A stretch of DNA of 64,000 nt from AV40 sp963817335 (GTDB lineage: Bacteria > Verrucomicrobiota > Verrucomicrobiia > Chthoniobacterales > UBA10450), in the NCBI GenBank assembly GCA_963817335.1, contig CAWFNX010000005.1:1722350-1786349 (forward strand), written 5' to 3'. Of the stretch, positions 49,149-57,763 are shown piece after piece. Numbering within the stretch: position 1 is the first letter of the stretch; every line of letters begins with the position of its first letter. A model generated the notes under the pieces. The model was given only the letters and a program-made list of their open reading frames with translations. It ran no database searches and had not been told where the DNA came from. The position numbers were made by a program, and so were the translations under genes.

Positions 49149-50570
49149 ATGTCGACTACGCGTAATCGCCTCATTCTGCTCTGTTTACTAGCGGCACTTC
49201 TGGGCGGTTCCAGCTCAAGTCTTGCCGCGACCGTTACCGCCGCTTCCCCTTCAGCGATCGACGTTCAAGCCGCCATCAATAGCGCCTCCAATGGCGATAC
49301 GGTGGTTATTCCAGCCGGTTCAGCAACATGGGCGTTTCAAGTCAGTATAGCGAGTAAGTCCATTACCTTGCAAGGCGCGGGGATAGACAAGACCACGATC
49401 ACTCGAAATACGGCCTCTGACGCAACAATCGCTCTAAACGTTTCCCTTCGCTCGACTGACTTTGTAACCATCTCTGGATTTACGTTCCTGACGGTGAACA
49501 ATCCGGTGAACGGCATTCTTGATGTGGGATCAACAGGTATTGCTGATGGTTATCCACCGAACAGATTCCGCATTACGAACTGCAAGTTCAATCACACCCC
49601 TAGCAATGGTGGAAGTGCACAGGGCGCTAGAGGTATTATGACTGGCGGAGTCTACGGCTTAATCGATCATTGCACGTTTCTCTCTACTAATAGCCAGGGC
49701 GGTCAGATGATAACCGTCAACCGAGATAACTCCATGTCTAGTGTGAACACTTACCACACTCCACAGTCTTACGGCGATACTAACAACGTTTGTATCGAGG
49801 ATTGCACTTTTAACGCTTTCGCTAGAAACGACGGCGCGTTCGACGCTTACCCGGGGCAGAAGGTGGTATTTAGACATAACACTGTCTCGAATACCTTCAT
49901 CGGATGGCACGGTTATGATTCATGCAACAGGTCGGCAAGGCTATTCGAGGTTTACCAAAACACCTTTACGTTCAACAACGGGCAAGTTGGAAACAACATT
50001 GTTTGGCGCGGTGGTACTGGGGTTGTTTGGGGGAACACATTTGATGCAAATTGGGGAGGCGCAAACGGAAACGCATTCATCGGTTTTCTAGTCTACGCCG
50101 CAGATCACGTCTATGTTAGACCGCAAGCTTACGCGCCTTCAGCCGCTTGGGGTTCAATATTAAACGGTGTCGGCGCAATTGCCGCACTCGGAAGCGCAGC
50201 TACTGGCTTGGCTGGCGTTGACGGAAACTCTGTTCATTCGGGAAACCCTGATCAGGGCTACCCGCTATTAGATCAACCCGGCCGGGGCTCGTTTCCTGCC
50301 GGCAATCCAGGCAACTGGCCCCTCAAGGTAACGGGATATGCCGCGAGCGAATACGAGGCTCTCGACCCCGTTTATCAATGGAATAACGTCGTTGGCACGA
50401 ACCACGCTCCTCTTGCTGGGGTGCAATCGGCCGCAACCGGCAACTATGTCAAAGCCAATCGCGATTACTACGATAACGTTGCGAAGCCGGGCTACACTCC
50501 TCTACAGTATCCGCATCCGTTGATCGGCGGGCCTGCCCCTCCGAAAAATCTCAAAGTTATGCCTCAGTAG
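49149..50570 (+). CDS. Secreted right-handed beta-helix protein
   Basis: About 473 residues from ATG 49149, which starts a clear signal peptide (ILLCLLAALLGG, cleavage after SLAA). An in-frame ATG at 49041 overlaps the ligase stop and would add 36 residues. The mature part opens with AAINSASNGDTVVIPAGSAT, the common start of pectate-lyase-like parallel helices. Asn/Gly-rich rungs follow (ITLQGAGIDKTTITRN, RFRITNCKFNH, YGLIDHCTF, NVCIEDCTFNAF). Possibly an EPS lyase/epimerase or a surface-bound glycan-binding protein; no catalytic residues assigned. Confidence 0.85.
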   Translation: MSTTRNRLILLCLLAALLGGSSSSLAATVTAASPSAIDVQAAINSASNGDTVVIPAGSATWAFQVSIASKSITLQGAGIDKTTITRNTASDATIALNVSLRSTDFVTISGFTFLTVNNPVNGILDVGSTGIADGYPPNRFRITNCKFNHTPSNGGSAQGARGIMTGGVYGLIDHCTFLSTNSQGGQMITVNRDNSMSSVNTYHTPQSYGDTNNVCIEDCTFNAFARNDGAFDAYPGQKVVFRHNTVSNTFIGWHGYDSCNRSARLFEVYQNTFTFNNGQVGNNIVWRGGTGVVWGNTFDANWGGANGNAFIGFLVYAADHVYVRPQAYAPSAAWGSILNGVGAIAALGSAATGLAGVDGNSVHSGNPDQGYPLLDQPGRGSFPAGNPGNWPLKVTGYAASEYEALDPVYQWNNVVGTNHAPLAGVQSAATGNYVKANRDYYDNVAKPGYTPLQYPHPLIGGPAPPKNLKVMPQ

Positions 50571-50577
50571 AGAGTGA

Positions 50578-50841
50578 GGCCCCCAGATTCGGATACGACG
50601 TAGGCTGATTCGTAACGACATTTTAAGAGTCGCGGTTAGTGCGGCAGTGCTAATTGCCCAACTGCGGATCATCACCGCCGTTCTTGTCACGCACTTACTC
50701 GTGTCAAAGGATTTCGACTGGCTAAGCGATGCGCCAAAGCGACCACTTCCGGTTCGCGCGTTTGCTTACGGAACACTGCTGTTTCTGCTTGTCTGCTTCG
50801 GTGCGACCGACGCGACCCCGTTTATTTACTTCCAGTTTTAG
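50578..50841 (+). pseudogene. C-terminal remnant of an MBOAT-family O-acyltransferase
   Basis: In the gap 50571-50903 one frame reads LIRNDILRVAVSAAVLIAQL, ... RAFAYGTLLFLLVCFGATD and ends TPFIYFQF stop. 'PFIYFQF' as the last residues after two hydrophobic segments is characteristic of MBOAT proteins such as AlgI-like O-acetyltransferases. Only about 87 residues remain; the catalytic His part is gone, and no start codon with ribosome site is visible. It suggests that the locus once included glycan O-acetylation. Confidence 0.6.
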
Positions 50842-50903
50842 TGTTCGGCGATGCAACGATCGTTCCCTTATGAATCAAGGGCGATGATCTAACGTCGGTA
50901 ATT

Positions 50904-51857
50904 ATGCTTGAGACAACAATGCCCGAGGCGAGGCAAACCTTTGAGGTTTTCCGCAAAGAGACGCTGGTCCGTGGCCAGCCATGCGATCTTGAGTGTGTTG
51001 AAATTGGCGGACAAACGTATTCCCTTACGCGGGGTCCGGTGACAACCATCAGCCTGGAAGAAGAATGGTATGAGGATGTGGTCAACCCAGAATCCGTTAT
51101 CGCAGCTTTAAAGAGTAATTCCGACTCCCTGCCGGACATTTTCACGTTTTGGCAACGGTTACCGGCGGCCGAGCCAAAGTACGACTATCTCACAGAGTTT
51201 GAATCGCTTGCGGTCCTTGAAATCAAAGACTTTGACTATTGGTGGAGTAAGCAGGTCAAGGGTACGACGCGAAATATGATTCGAAAAAGTCAAAAGGCGG
51301 GAGTGGAAGTTCGGGAATGCTCCTATGACGACGATTTTGTTCAGGGAATGACGGAGATCTTTAATGAAAGCCCCGTGCGCCAGGGACGGCAGTTCTGGCA
51401 TTACGGAAAGGATTTTGCGACGATCAAGCGTCAATTTTCGAGATATCTGTTTCGGGAAGATCTCATCGGCGCCTATTGTGATAGAGAATTGGTCGGATTC
51501 GTAATGTTGGCGAACGCCGGAAACTACGGACTCCTAGGCCAGTTTATTTCGAAGCTTCGATTGCGCGATAAGGCGATCAACAATGCATTGATTGCCGAGA
51601 CCGTGCGGACGTGTGTGAAGCGACAATTGCCTTACTTGGTTTACGGATATTGGGACACAAACTCGCTGGTCGATTTTAAGCGTCACTCTGGCTTCCAAGA
51701 AAGAAAGGTACCCCGTTATTACATTCCCTTGACCCGAAGGGGCAAAATCGCTTTGAAGTTGGGGTTGCATCGTGGTTGGAAGAGCGCTTTGCCCAGCCAG
51801 GTGAAGATTCCGTTAAAGAAAATCAGAGCGTTCTGGCACGAGGTACGGAAGGACTAG
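50904..51857 (+). CDS. GNAT/FemAB-like acyltransferase
   Basis: 317 residues. Middle part: WWSKQVKGTTRNMIRKSQKA (about 113-132) followed by VEVREC...FVQGMTEIFNESPVRQGR. C-terminal GNAT-like half: LIGAYCDRELVGFVMLANAG and YLVYGYW....LVDFKRHSGFQE. This FemAB-like/GNAT outline is common in EPS loci but the substrate is unknown. It is a second such gene in the locus, not closely similar to 32730. The start could also be ATG 50919. Confidence 0.75.
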   Translation: MLETTMPEARQTFEVFRKETLVRGQPCDLECVEIGGQTYSLTRGPVTTISLEEEWYEDVVNPESVIAALKSNSDSLPDIFTFWQRLPAAEPKYDYLTEFESLAVLEIKDFDYWWSKQVKGTTRNMIRKSQKAGVEVRECSYDDDFVQGMTEIFNESPVRQGRQFWHYGKDFATIKRQFSRYLFREDLIGAYCDRELVGFVMLANAGNYGLLGQFISKLRLRDKAINNALIAETVRTCVKRQLPYLVYGYWDTNSLVDFKRHSGFQERKVPRYYIPLTRRGKIALKLGLHRGWKSALPSQVKIPLKKIRAFWHEVRKD

Positions 51858-51933
51858 CAATCAGAGTTCGTCAAGTCTGCGGGACCTAACGGAGCTTGAA
51901 GCTGACAGCTGCAATATAGCTTTTAGCTAGCGC

Positions 51934-52842
51934 GTGAACATACTAATTATCAAGCTTGGCGCGACCGGCGATGTCGTGCGTACGACTCCGTTATTAAAGC
52001 GATTGGACGGCGAGATCACATGGCTTACGGAGTCTAAAAATGTTCCCCTGCTTGAAGGATTGACTGACAACCTCCGCTGCGCGTCCTGGGACCAGCGGGA
52101 GTCGCTTCCCGAGACAACCTACGATCTGATCATAAATCTAGAGGATAGCCTTGAGACAGGATTGTATCTTAGGGGACTGGAGTTTAAGCAGCTATTCGGC
52201 GCATATGTCGACTCGGAAAATAAACTGCACTACACTGACGATTCCAAGCGCTGGTTTGATTTGAGCCTCATTAGTGCTCACGGAAGGTTGAACGCTGACA
52301 AGCTGAAATTCCGGAATCGGCGCACTTATCAAGAGCTTATATTTGAAGGGCTAGGGGGGCGTTTTTCCGGCGAGACCTACTCATTACCAGAGGCGATCGA
52401 GACAGCACTGTCAGGCGATGTTGCCATCGCGGCCGAAGCTGGTGCGGTCTGGCCGATGAAGAAGTGGGCATTTTACGACGAACTAAAGCAACGGCTAGAA
52501 TGTCAGGGACTAGTCGTGAATGTGCTACCGAAAAGGCTATCCCTTCTCGAGCATCTAGCCGACGTTCGCAATCACATGTGTCTCGTTGGAGGTGACAGTC
52601 TCCCGATGCACTTCGCCTTGGGAACGAAGACGCGATGCGTTACTCTTTTCACCTGCACCAGTCCCTGGGAGATTTACGATTATGGGGTTCAAACCAAGCT
52701 CGTCTCACCTCGTCTTGAAGAATTCTTTTACAAGCGCGGATACGATGAGCGGGCAACGAACGCTATCGACGTTGATGAGGTTTTTAGCGCCGTGATGTCT
52801 CAGCTGGAAACTGCGGCGGCTAATACCGTTAACGCCAAATGA
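51934..52842 (+). CDS. GT9 (heptosyltransferase-like) glycosyltransferase
   Basis: 302 residues, GTG start. GT-B: ILIIKLGATGDVVRTTPLL (about 3-21) is the typical N-terminal block, with DLIINLEDSL (about 66-75). The C-terminal half has CLVGGDSLPMHFALGTKTRC (about 213-232), the 'GgDtgp.Hla.al.....' motif, where the usual T/S-G is replaced by SLP. Adds a sugar to a lipid-linked or LPS-like acceptor. The stop overlaps the next ATG (ATGA). Confidence 0.88.
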   Translation: MNILIIKLGATGDVVRTTPLLKRLDGEITWLTESKNVPLLEGLTDNLRCASWDQRESLPETTYDLIINLEDSLETGLYLRGLEFKQLFGAYVDSENKLHYTDDSKRWFDLSLISAHGRLNADKLKFRNRRTYQELIFEGLGGRFSGETYSLPEAIETALSGDVAIAAEAGAVWPMKKWAFYDELKQRLECQGLVVNVLPKRLSLLEHLADVRNHMCLVGGDSLPMHFALGTKTRCVTLFTCTSPWEIYDYGVQTKLVSPRLEEFFYKRGYDERATNAIDVDEVFSAVMSQLETAAANTVNAK

Positions 52843-54173
52843 TCGAAAGAACAGAGGTCAGAGATCAGAAGTCGGACGTCGGAGATCTGAGGCTCGCAGG
52901 TGCGGTCGGCAGCTCTCACCAATCGATTATTAGTGATTACTCGCGCCAAAGTTCTACGAAAGCGGCTCACTCTCAACTCTCAACTCTCAACTCTCAACGA
53001 TCGTACACCGTCGCGCTCCTCAGCGGTGGCGGAGACAAACCTTACGCTCTCGGGCTGTCGGCGGCGCTAACGTCCAAAGGTGTATGGATTGAGTTCATTG
53101 GTAGCGATCATCTGAAGGTACCTGAATTGCTCGACAATCCCCATATTCGATTTCTAAACCTGCGCAACCAGCGTTCAGGGGTGGGACGCATAGCGAAGAT
53201 GCGAAGGATATTGGCCTACTACGCGCGCATCGTCGGCTACGTTCCCAAAGCAAAACCAAAGATATTTCACATTCTATGGAATAATAAGTTGGAATTCTTT
53301 GATCGCACTCTGCTGATGCTCTATTACAAGGCCATGGGAAAGCGCGTCGTGTTTACGGCGCACAACGTCAATGCTCGAAAACGGGACCGAAATGACTCTC
53401 TGTTAAACCGTCTCTCTCTCCGAATCCAGTATCGGCTGAGCGACCAAGTTCTGGTCCACACCGAACAAATGAAGCGAGAACTGCTTACAGACTTTGGGGT
53501 TGAAGAAAGCAAGGTGAAGATTGTTCCATTTGGAATTAACAACACCGTTCCCAATACCGGCTTGACACCCGCCGAAGCAAAACAACGACTTGGTCTTAGT
53601 CGCAACGATAAAGCGCTTCTCTTTTTTGGAAATATTACACCTTACAAAGGCCTTGAATGCTTGATCTCCGCTTTTGCCGAGACTGTAAACAAGGACAGGA
53701 ATTACCGACTGATTATCGCTGGCAGACCGAAAGGGGGCGACGCTTATTGGAGACAGATTCAGCAAGAGATCGCGCGTCATGGTATTGGCGATCGGGTCAT
53801 TCAGAAAATAGAGTACATTCCTGACGAGGAGACAGAGTTATACTTTAAGGCCGCGGATCTGTTGGTTCTTCCCTACACTCATATTTTCCAGAGCGGTGTT
53901 CTCTTCCTGGGGTACAGCTTTGGTCTGCCCGCGATTGCGGCGGACGTGGGTTCCCTGCGAGACGAAATTGTCGAAGGCAAGACTGGGTTCGTCTTCAAAT
54001 CGCAGGATTCGGCTGATCTGGCTAGAGTCATCGGGGGATACTTCGACAGCGAACTGTTCAGCAAGCTTGAGAGTCACCGGGCGGCGATTAAAGAGTATGC
54101 TAACGAGCGCTACTCATGGGATAAGGTGGCCGCGATAACAACAGCAGTTTATTCGAAGCTTCTAGGAACCTGA
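52839..54173 (+). CDS. GT4 glycosyltransferase with a repeat-derived N-terminal extension
   Basis: 444 residues. The first ~55 are encoded almost wholly by period-7 DNA (52851-52892 and 52971-52998) and include SQLSTLNSQ. The enzyme proper starts at YTVALLSGGGDKPYALGLSA. GT-B features: HILWNNKLEFFDRTLLMLYY, ..VFTAHNVNARKRDRND, C-terminal domain LLFFGNITPYKGLECLISAF, and IFQSGVLFLGYSFGLPAIAA. The ATG overlaps the previous stop (ATGA), and no other plausible start exists before the catalytic domain. The repeat has therefore apparently expanded inside the coding sequence while preserving the frame. Confidence 0.88.
   Translation: MIERTEVRDQKSDVGDLRLAGAVGSSHQSIISDYSRQSSTKAAHSQLSTLNSQRSYTVALLSGGGDKPYALGLSAALTSKGVWIEFIGSDHLKVPELLDNPHIRFLNLRNQRSGVGRIAKMRRILAYYARIVGYVPKAKPKIFHILWNNKLEFFDRTLLMLYYKAMGKRVVFTAHNVNARKRDRNDSLLNRLSLRIQYRLSDQVLVHTEQMKRELLTDFGVEESKVKIVPFGINNTVPNTGLTPAEAKQRLGLSRNDKALLFFGNITPYKGLECLISAFAETVNKDRNYRLIIAGRPKGGDAYWRQIQQEIARHGIGDRVIQKIEYIPDEETELYFKAADLLVLPYTHIFQSGVLFLGYSFGLPAIAADVGSLRDEIVEGKTGFVFKSQDSADLARVIGGYFDSELFSKLESHRAAIKEYANERYSWDKVAAITTAVYSKLLGT
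52851..52892. repeat. TCAGAxx/TCGGAxx period-7 array within the GT4 gene
   Basis: ACAGAGG, TCAGAGA, TCAGAAG, TCGGACG, TCGGAGA, TCTGAGG in register at 7-base steps. Similar in kind (reverse complement) to the array at 43216-43255. Confidence 0.7.
52971..52998. repeat. (TCTCAAC)4 heptamer array within the GT4 gene
   Basis: Four perfect units, encoding SQLSTLNSQ. Same unit as at 3578-3605 in the carbamoyltransferase gene. Confidence 0.92.
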
Positions 54174-54212
54174 CCGCTGGGGTCTGAGCTCCACCATCTG
54201 ATCTCTGAATCA

Positions 54213-55391
54213 ATGAGGATTGCTTACATCGCACATTATCAAGGACCCACCTTGGTACGGACGCGCCCTAGCCTTCACAACTTGAGTCTGGCGGTCAAAA
54301 TGAAGGTGGAATTGATCGCGGAGCTGTTGCGGCAAAGTTCACATGAAGTGGAAATAATATGTCAGGGCGCAGTCGATAGATACGAGTGCCGTTTCTATCC
54401 GTTTCTGGAGGAGACAGACCGGTTCGATTCGGCCATACCAATTTATTATGCTTCGGCGGTCCCGATCAGATTTGTCAATGGACTTTGGTCGGGCAATCGC
54501 ACGCTCCGGTTATTTAAGGCCCGACACAGCTTGTCCTCTTTTGATCTGGTGATCATACATAACATGAAGCCTGGTCACTTAACCTGCGCGAATTACGCAA
54601 TCGGCCGACTGGGGCTACCCGTTATTTTAGAATACGAGGATGACCTGTTTGTAAACGTCCGCGGCGAAATGCCGACCGGGTTGTTAGCTAAGTATCATCG
54701 AAGCGTATATACCAAAATGTTAAACCGGGTCTCGGGATGCATGGCAGTATCACCCTATCTTCTGAGGCAAGTTCCATCGGATGTTCCAAAACTTCTGCTT
54801 CGCGGCGTGGTAAGCAAAGCCATCATCGATTCCAACCACCAGCCAATGGTTTCCCGAAACAACTGGGTGGTCTTTTCCGGCACGCACGAAGGAACACAGG
54901 GGCTCGAACAACTGATAAAAGCATGGCGAATATTAGCGCTGCCGAGCTGGGAGCTTCACATCGCGGGGCGAGGGCCGATCACAGAAGTGCTGCGACAACT
55001 TGCGGAGGGTGACCCCAGCATTGTGTTTCACGGAGTTCTAGATAGAGAAGCGAACGCACGTCTATTATGCAAAGCGAAGATCGGAATGAATCCGCAAGAT
55101 CTTACCAAAACCCCCGGCAATGTGTTCGCTTTTAAGATCATCGAGTATCTTGCCGCTGGACTTCATGTCGTCACAACACCGAGGGGCGTCCTCGAACCGG
55201 AGTTGGAAGCGGGAATCAGCTACGTCCTTGACAATAGTCCGGAAGCGATTGCAAGAAGCCTCAAAGACATAATAGAGGCGAGATTGTACGAACGCACGGC
55301 CCAAGAAGCTGCGATCGCGATCTACGGTCCTGAGGCGGTTTCAAAAGGTCTTAATCGACTCTTGGAAGAAGCAAAAGGGCTGGCTGCTTAG
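54213..55391 (+). CDS. GT4-like glycosyltransferase
   Basis: 392 residues. N-terminal GT-B domain with RIAYIAHYQGPTLVRTRPSL, DLVIIHNMKPGHLTCANYAI and LEYEDDLFVNVRGEMP. The C-terminal domain starts NWVVFSGTHEGTQGLEQLIK (about 220) and includes the acceptor/donor block MNPQDLTKTPGNVFAFKIIEYLAAGL (about 290-315), where E..A..L of GT4 is clear. Preceded by a gap with TCTGAGC/TCTGATC/TCTGAAT words at 7-base steps (54184-54212). Confidence 0.85.
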   Translation: MRIAYIAHYQGPTLVRTRPSLHNLSLAVKMKVELIAELLRQSSHEVEIICQGAVDRYECRFYPFLEETDRFDSAIPIYYASAVPIRFVNGLWSGNRTLRLFKARHSLSSFDLVIIHNMKPGHLTCANYAIGRLGLPVILEYEDDLFVNVRGEMPTGLLAKYHRSVYTKMLNRVSGCMAVSPYLLRQVPSDVPKLLLRGVVSKAIIDSNHQPMVSRNNWVVFSGTHEGTQGLEQLIKAWRILALPSWELHIAGRGPITEVLRQLAEGDPSIVFHGVLDREANARLLCKAKIGMNPQDLTKTPGNVFAFKIIEYLAAGLHVVTTPRGVLEPELEAGISYVLDNSPEAIARSLKDIIEARLYERTAQEAAIAIYGPEAVSKGLNRLLEEAKGLAA

Positions 55392-55415
55392 AAGTAATTT
55401 TCTGCGAGAGTTCTC

Positions 55416-55733
55416 ATGGTTCAATTAATTGTCACCGTAACCACGCTTCCAGGAAGAGTTAATGATTATGTGGCCGCTTTTGCGGCCCTGGCGCCCCGGG
55501 TCCGCTTGGAAGAGGGCTGTATCGATTACGACATTTACCGCGACTCAACTGATTCACGGTTCGACAATGAGGTCCGCCCTGATACGGTCGTGCTCTGTGA
55601 AAAATGGGACAGCGTTGAAAGCTTGCAGCGGCATACCCGTTCCAGTCCCGCGCTGAATGAATTTCGCGATGTCGTGAAAGAGATTAAGGTTGCGTCACGC
55701 TATCGGTTGCTCATACCGGCGATTAGCTCGTGA
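55416..55733 (+). CDS. Antibiotic-biosynthesis-monooxygenase-type small protein (ABM/YgiN fold)
   Basis: 105 residues, the typical length of a ferredoxin-like ABM domain. Pattern: LIVTVTTLPGRVNDYVAAFA, ..LEEGCIDYDIYRD, VVLCEKWDSVESLQRHTRSS, and the closing VKEIKVASRYRLL. Family members include quinol monooxygenases and heme-degrading enzymes, and many have unknown function. It is out of place in a glycan locus; there is no clear link to EPS, though it is spaced by only about 20 nt from its neighbours. Confidence 0.85.
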   Translation: MVQLIVTVTTLPGRVNDYVAAFAALAPRVRLEEGCIDYDIYRDSTDSRFDNEVRPDTVVLCEKWDSVESLQRHTRSSPALNEFRDVVKEIKVASRYRLLIPAISS

Positions 55734-55754
55734 GCATGCCTAACCATCACAAGT

Positions 55755-56627
55755 ATGCGCATTCTCATTTGCGGGATATCGGGCATGATCGGGCACAAGA
55801 TCTGGCAGACCCTAGCGCGACAAAACGAAGATCTCTTTGGCACATTGCATGGCCGGCGGGATGCTTTGGAGCGCTATCAGCTTTTTGATGACAGAGTCGT
55901 TGAACAGTTCGAAGCAGCGGATCTTAACGACGTTACTAAGCTTCTCGATAAGGTGCGGCCCGCGCTCATCGTCAATTGTATTGGAATAACAAAGCGAAAA
56001 CCGGAAGCGAACGAGGTTGAAAAGATGTTCATGGTCAACGCGCGTTTTCCACACCATCTCGCTCGCTGGGCCGTCGGCAATGCGGCCCGCGTCATTCACT
56101 TCAGCACCGATTGTGTCTTCGACGGCGCCGACGGGAACTATACCGAACGAAGCGTCATGACAGCATCTGATTTGTATGGTCAAACCAAGTATTTTGGTGA
56201 GCTCGATTACGATCATTGCCTCACCATTCGCACATCCATGATCGGTCGAGAGCTCACCGGCCGCACCGAACTTCTGGAATGGTTTCTTGGACAAAACGGG
56301 AAGCGGATAACGGGCTACAAGAACGCGCGCTACTCGGGCCTGACAACCGTCGCGATGGCAAAGCTGCTTCCCCGACTAATCTATGACTATCCACAGCTTT
56401 GCGGGAAGTATCAGGTCGCAGGTCCGGCTATCACCAAGTACGATCTACTTTGCAGTCTGCGGGATGCTTTTGGTCTCAAAGTTGATATTGTTCCAGATGA
56501 AACGTTCCATTGCGATCGCACGCTGCAATCTTCTAAGTTTTCTGCAGCGACCGGATTAACCGTTCCGAGTTGGAAAGAAATGATTGCGGAGCTCGCCGCT
56601 GATAGTGAATTTTACGATCGCGGCTAA
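55755..56627 (+). CDS. RmlD-like NAD(P)H-dependent nucleotide-sugar reductase
   Basis: 290 residues. GISGMIGHKIWQTL (about 7-20), HFSTDCVFDG (catalytic Ser/Thr, about 115-124) and YGQTKYFGEL (YxxxK, about 140). This short RmlD-like form typically sits between a UDP-GlcNAc 4,6-dehydratase and a WecB-like epimerase. Here those are at 58945 and 57764, consistent with reduction of the 4-keto intermediate in UDP-FucNAc/UDP-PneNAc-type synthesis (pathway inferred). Confidence 0.87.
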   Translation: MRILICGISGMIGHKIWQTLARQNEDLFGTLHGRRDALERYQLFDDRVVEQFEAADLNDVTKLLDKVRPALIVNCIGITKRKPEANEVEKMFMVNARFPHHLARWAVGNAARVIHFSTDCVFDGADGNYTERSVMTASDLYGQTKYFGELDYDHCLTIRTSMIGRELTGRTELLEWFLGQNGKRITGYKNARYSGLTTVAMAKLLPRLIYDYPQLCGKYQVAGPAITKYDLLCSLRDAFGLKVDIVPDETFHCDRTLQSSKFSAATGLTVPSWKEMIAELAADSEFYDRG

Positions 56628-56652
56628 CTGACGTCTAACCTACAAGAATCTA

Positions 56653-57750
56653 ATGGAAGTAATTCCCCAATTTCGCTCGTACGTGGACCTGACCGATTAC
56701 GAGTACCTGCGTCGCGTTTTTGAGGAACGTTATATTGCGGAAGGGCGATTTGCCCAGGAATTTCAAAGTCAGCTCCTGCAAATCATCGGTGCACCCTACG
56801 GCTGCCTCGCTTCGAATGGAACAGTAGCGCTTTATCTCGCGCTTAAGGCGCTCGGGATCGGTCCAGGAGATGAAGTAATTGTTCAAAACATAACTTTCAT
56901 CGCTTCAGCCAACGCCGTTCATATGACTGGAGCGACGCCTCGCTTTGCAGATGTCAAAGGATTCAACGATTTGACTCTGGACTTGGAGCGGCTCGAACTG
57001 ACACCACGAACGAAGGCATTAATGGTTTGTCATTTGTTTGGCACGGCTTGTAGTAACATTGAAGAAATCCGAAGTTACTGCGCCGACCGCGGCCTCCTCT
57101 TGGTGGAGGACGCTGCTCAAGCTCTCGGGATCAAGGATAGGCAAGGCACACACTGCGGCGTCTTTGGTGAGGTCGGAACATTTTCATTCTATGCGGACAA
57201 GACGATTACGACAGCTGAAGGCGGGATGGTTGTGACCAAAGAAAAGGAAGTCTACGAACGGATGGTTTATCTTCGCAATCAAGGGCGTAAATCCAGCGGA
57301 ACCTTCGTCCATCCGGAAATCGGGTACAACTTTCGCATGAACAACATTTTGGCTTGTCTCGGCCTGTCTCAACTATCCAAGCTAGAATATATCAGTGCGC
57401 GAAAGCAGGAGATACACGAGCGCTACCATTCCTTTTTAGGTGATGCCGTGGATTATCTCGTAATCAGGGATGATTTTACCTACATTCCATTTCGGGTAGT
57501 CGTCTTCGTTCCAAATGCGGTCGCGGTCATGGATTACATGAAGGAGCGCGGCATTGAGCCGCGCTCAATGTTCTATCCGTTACACCGGCAACCGTGCTAC
57601 GCGAAGCTTGGCTATAATGACAGTGGATTCCGACATTCGCTCGAATGCTTCGATAGGGGAATCTGCCTGCCCACTTGGGTTGGTCTTGCCGAAGAGCAGG
57701 TGCGCTATATTTCGGAGACCTTGAAGGAAGCATTAGTAGAGACTCGCTGA
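56653..57750 (+). CDS. DegT/DnrJ/EryC1/StrS aminotransferase, copy 3
   Basis: 365 residues. LASNGTVALYLAL (about 54-66), EDAAQALGI (about 153-161), FSFYADKTITTAEGG with PLP Lys183, and NYNFRMNNI-like GYNFRMNNILACLG. The 'ADK.ITT.EGG' version is that of PglE/perosamine-synthase-type enzymes that act on 4-keto sugars, unlike copies 1 and 2, which have 'PGKNLGA.G'. It could form a 4-amino-4-deoxy sugar from the FnlA-like product. Confidence 0.92.
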   Translation: MEVIPQFRSYVDLTDYEYLRRVFEERYIAEGRFAQEFQSQLLQIIGAPYGCLASNGTVALYLALKALGIGPGDEVIVQNITFIASANAVHMTGATPRFADVKGFNDLTLDLERLELTPRTKALMVCHLFGTACSNIEEIRSYCADRGLLLVEDAAQALGIKDRQGTHCGVFGEVGTFSFYADKTITTAEGGMVVTKEKEVYERMVYLRNQGRKSSGTFVHPEIGYNFRMNNILACLGLSQLSKLEYISARKQEIHERYHSFLGDAVDYLVIRDDFTYIPFRVVVFVPNAVAVMDYMKERGIEPRSMFYPLHRQPCYAKLGYNDSGFRHSLECFDRGICLPTWVGLAEEQVRYISETLKEALVETR

Positions 57751-57763
57751 AGAGACGCGTCAT

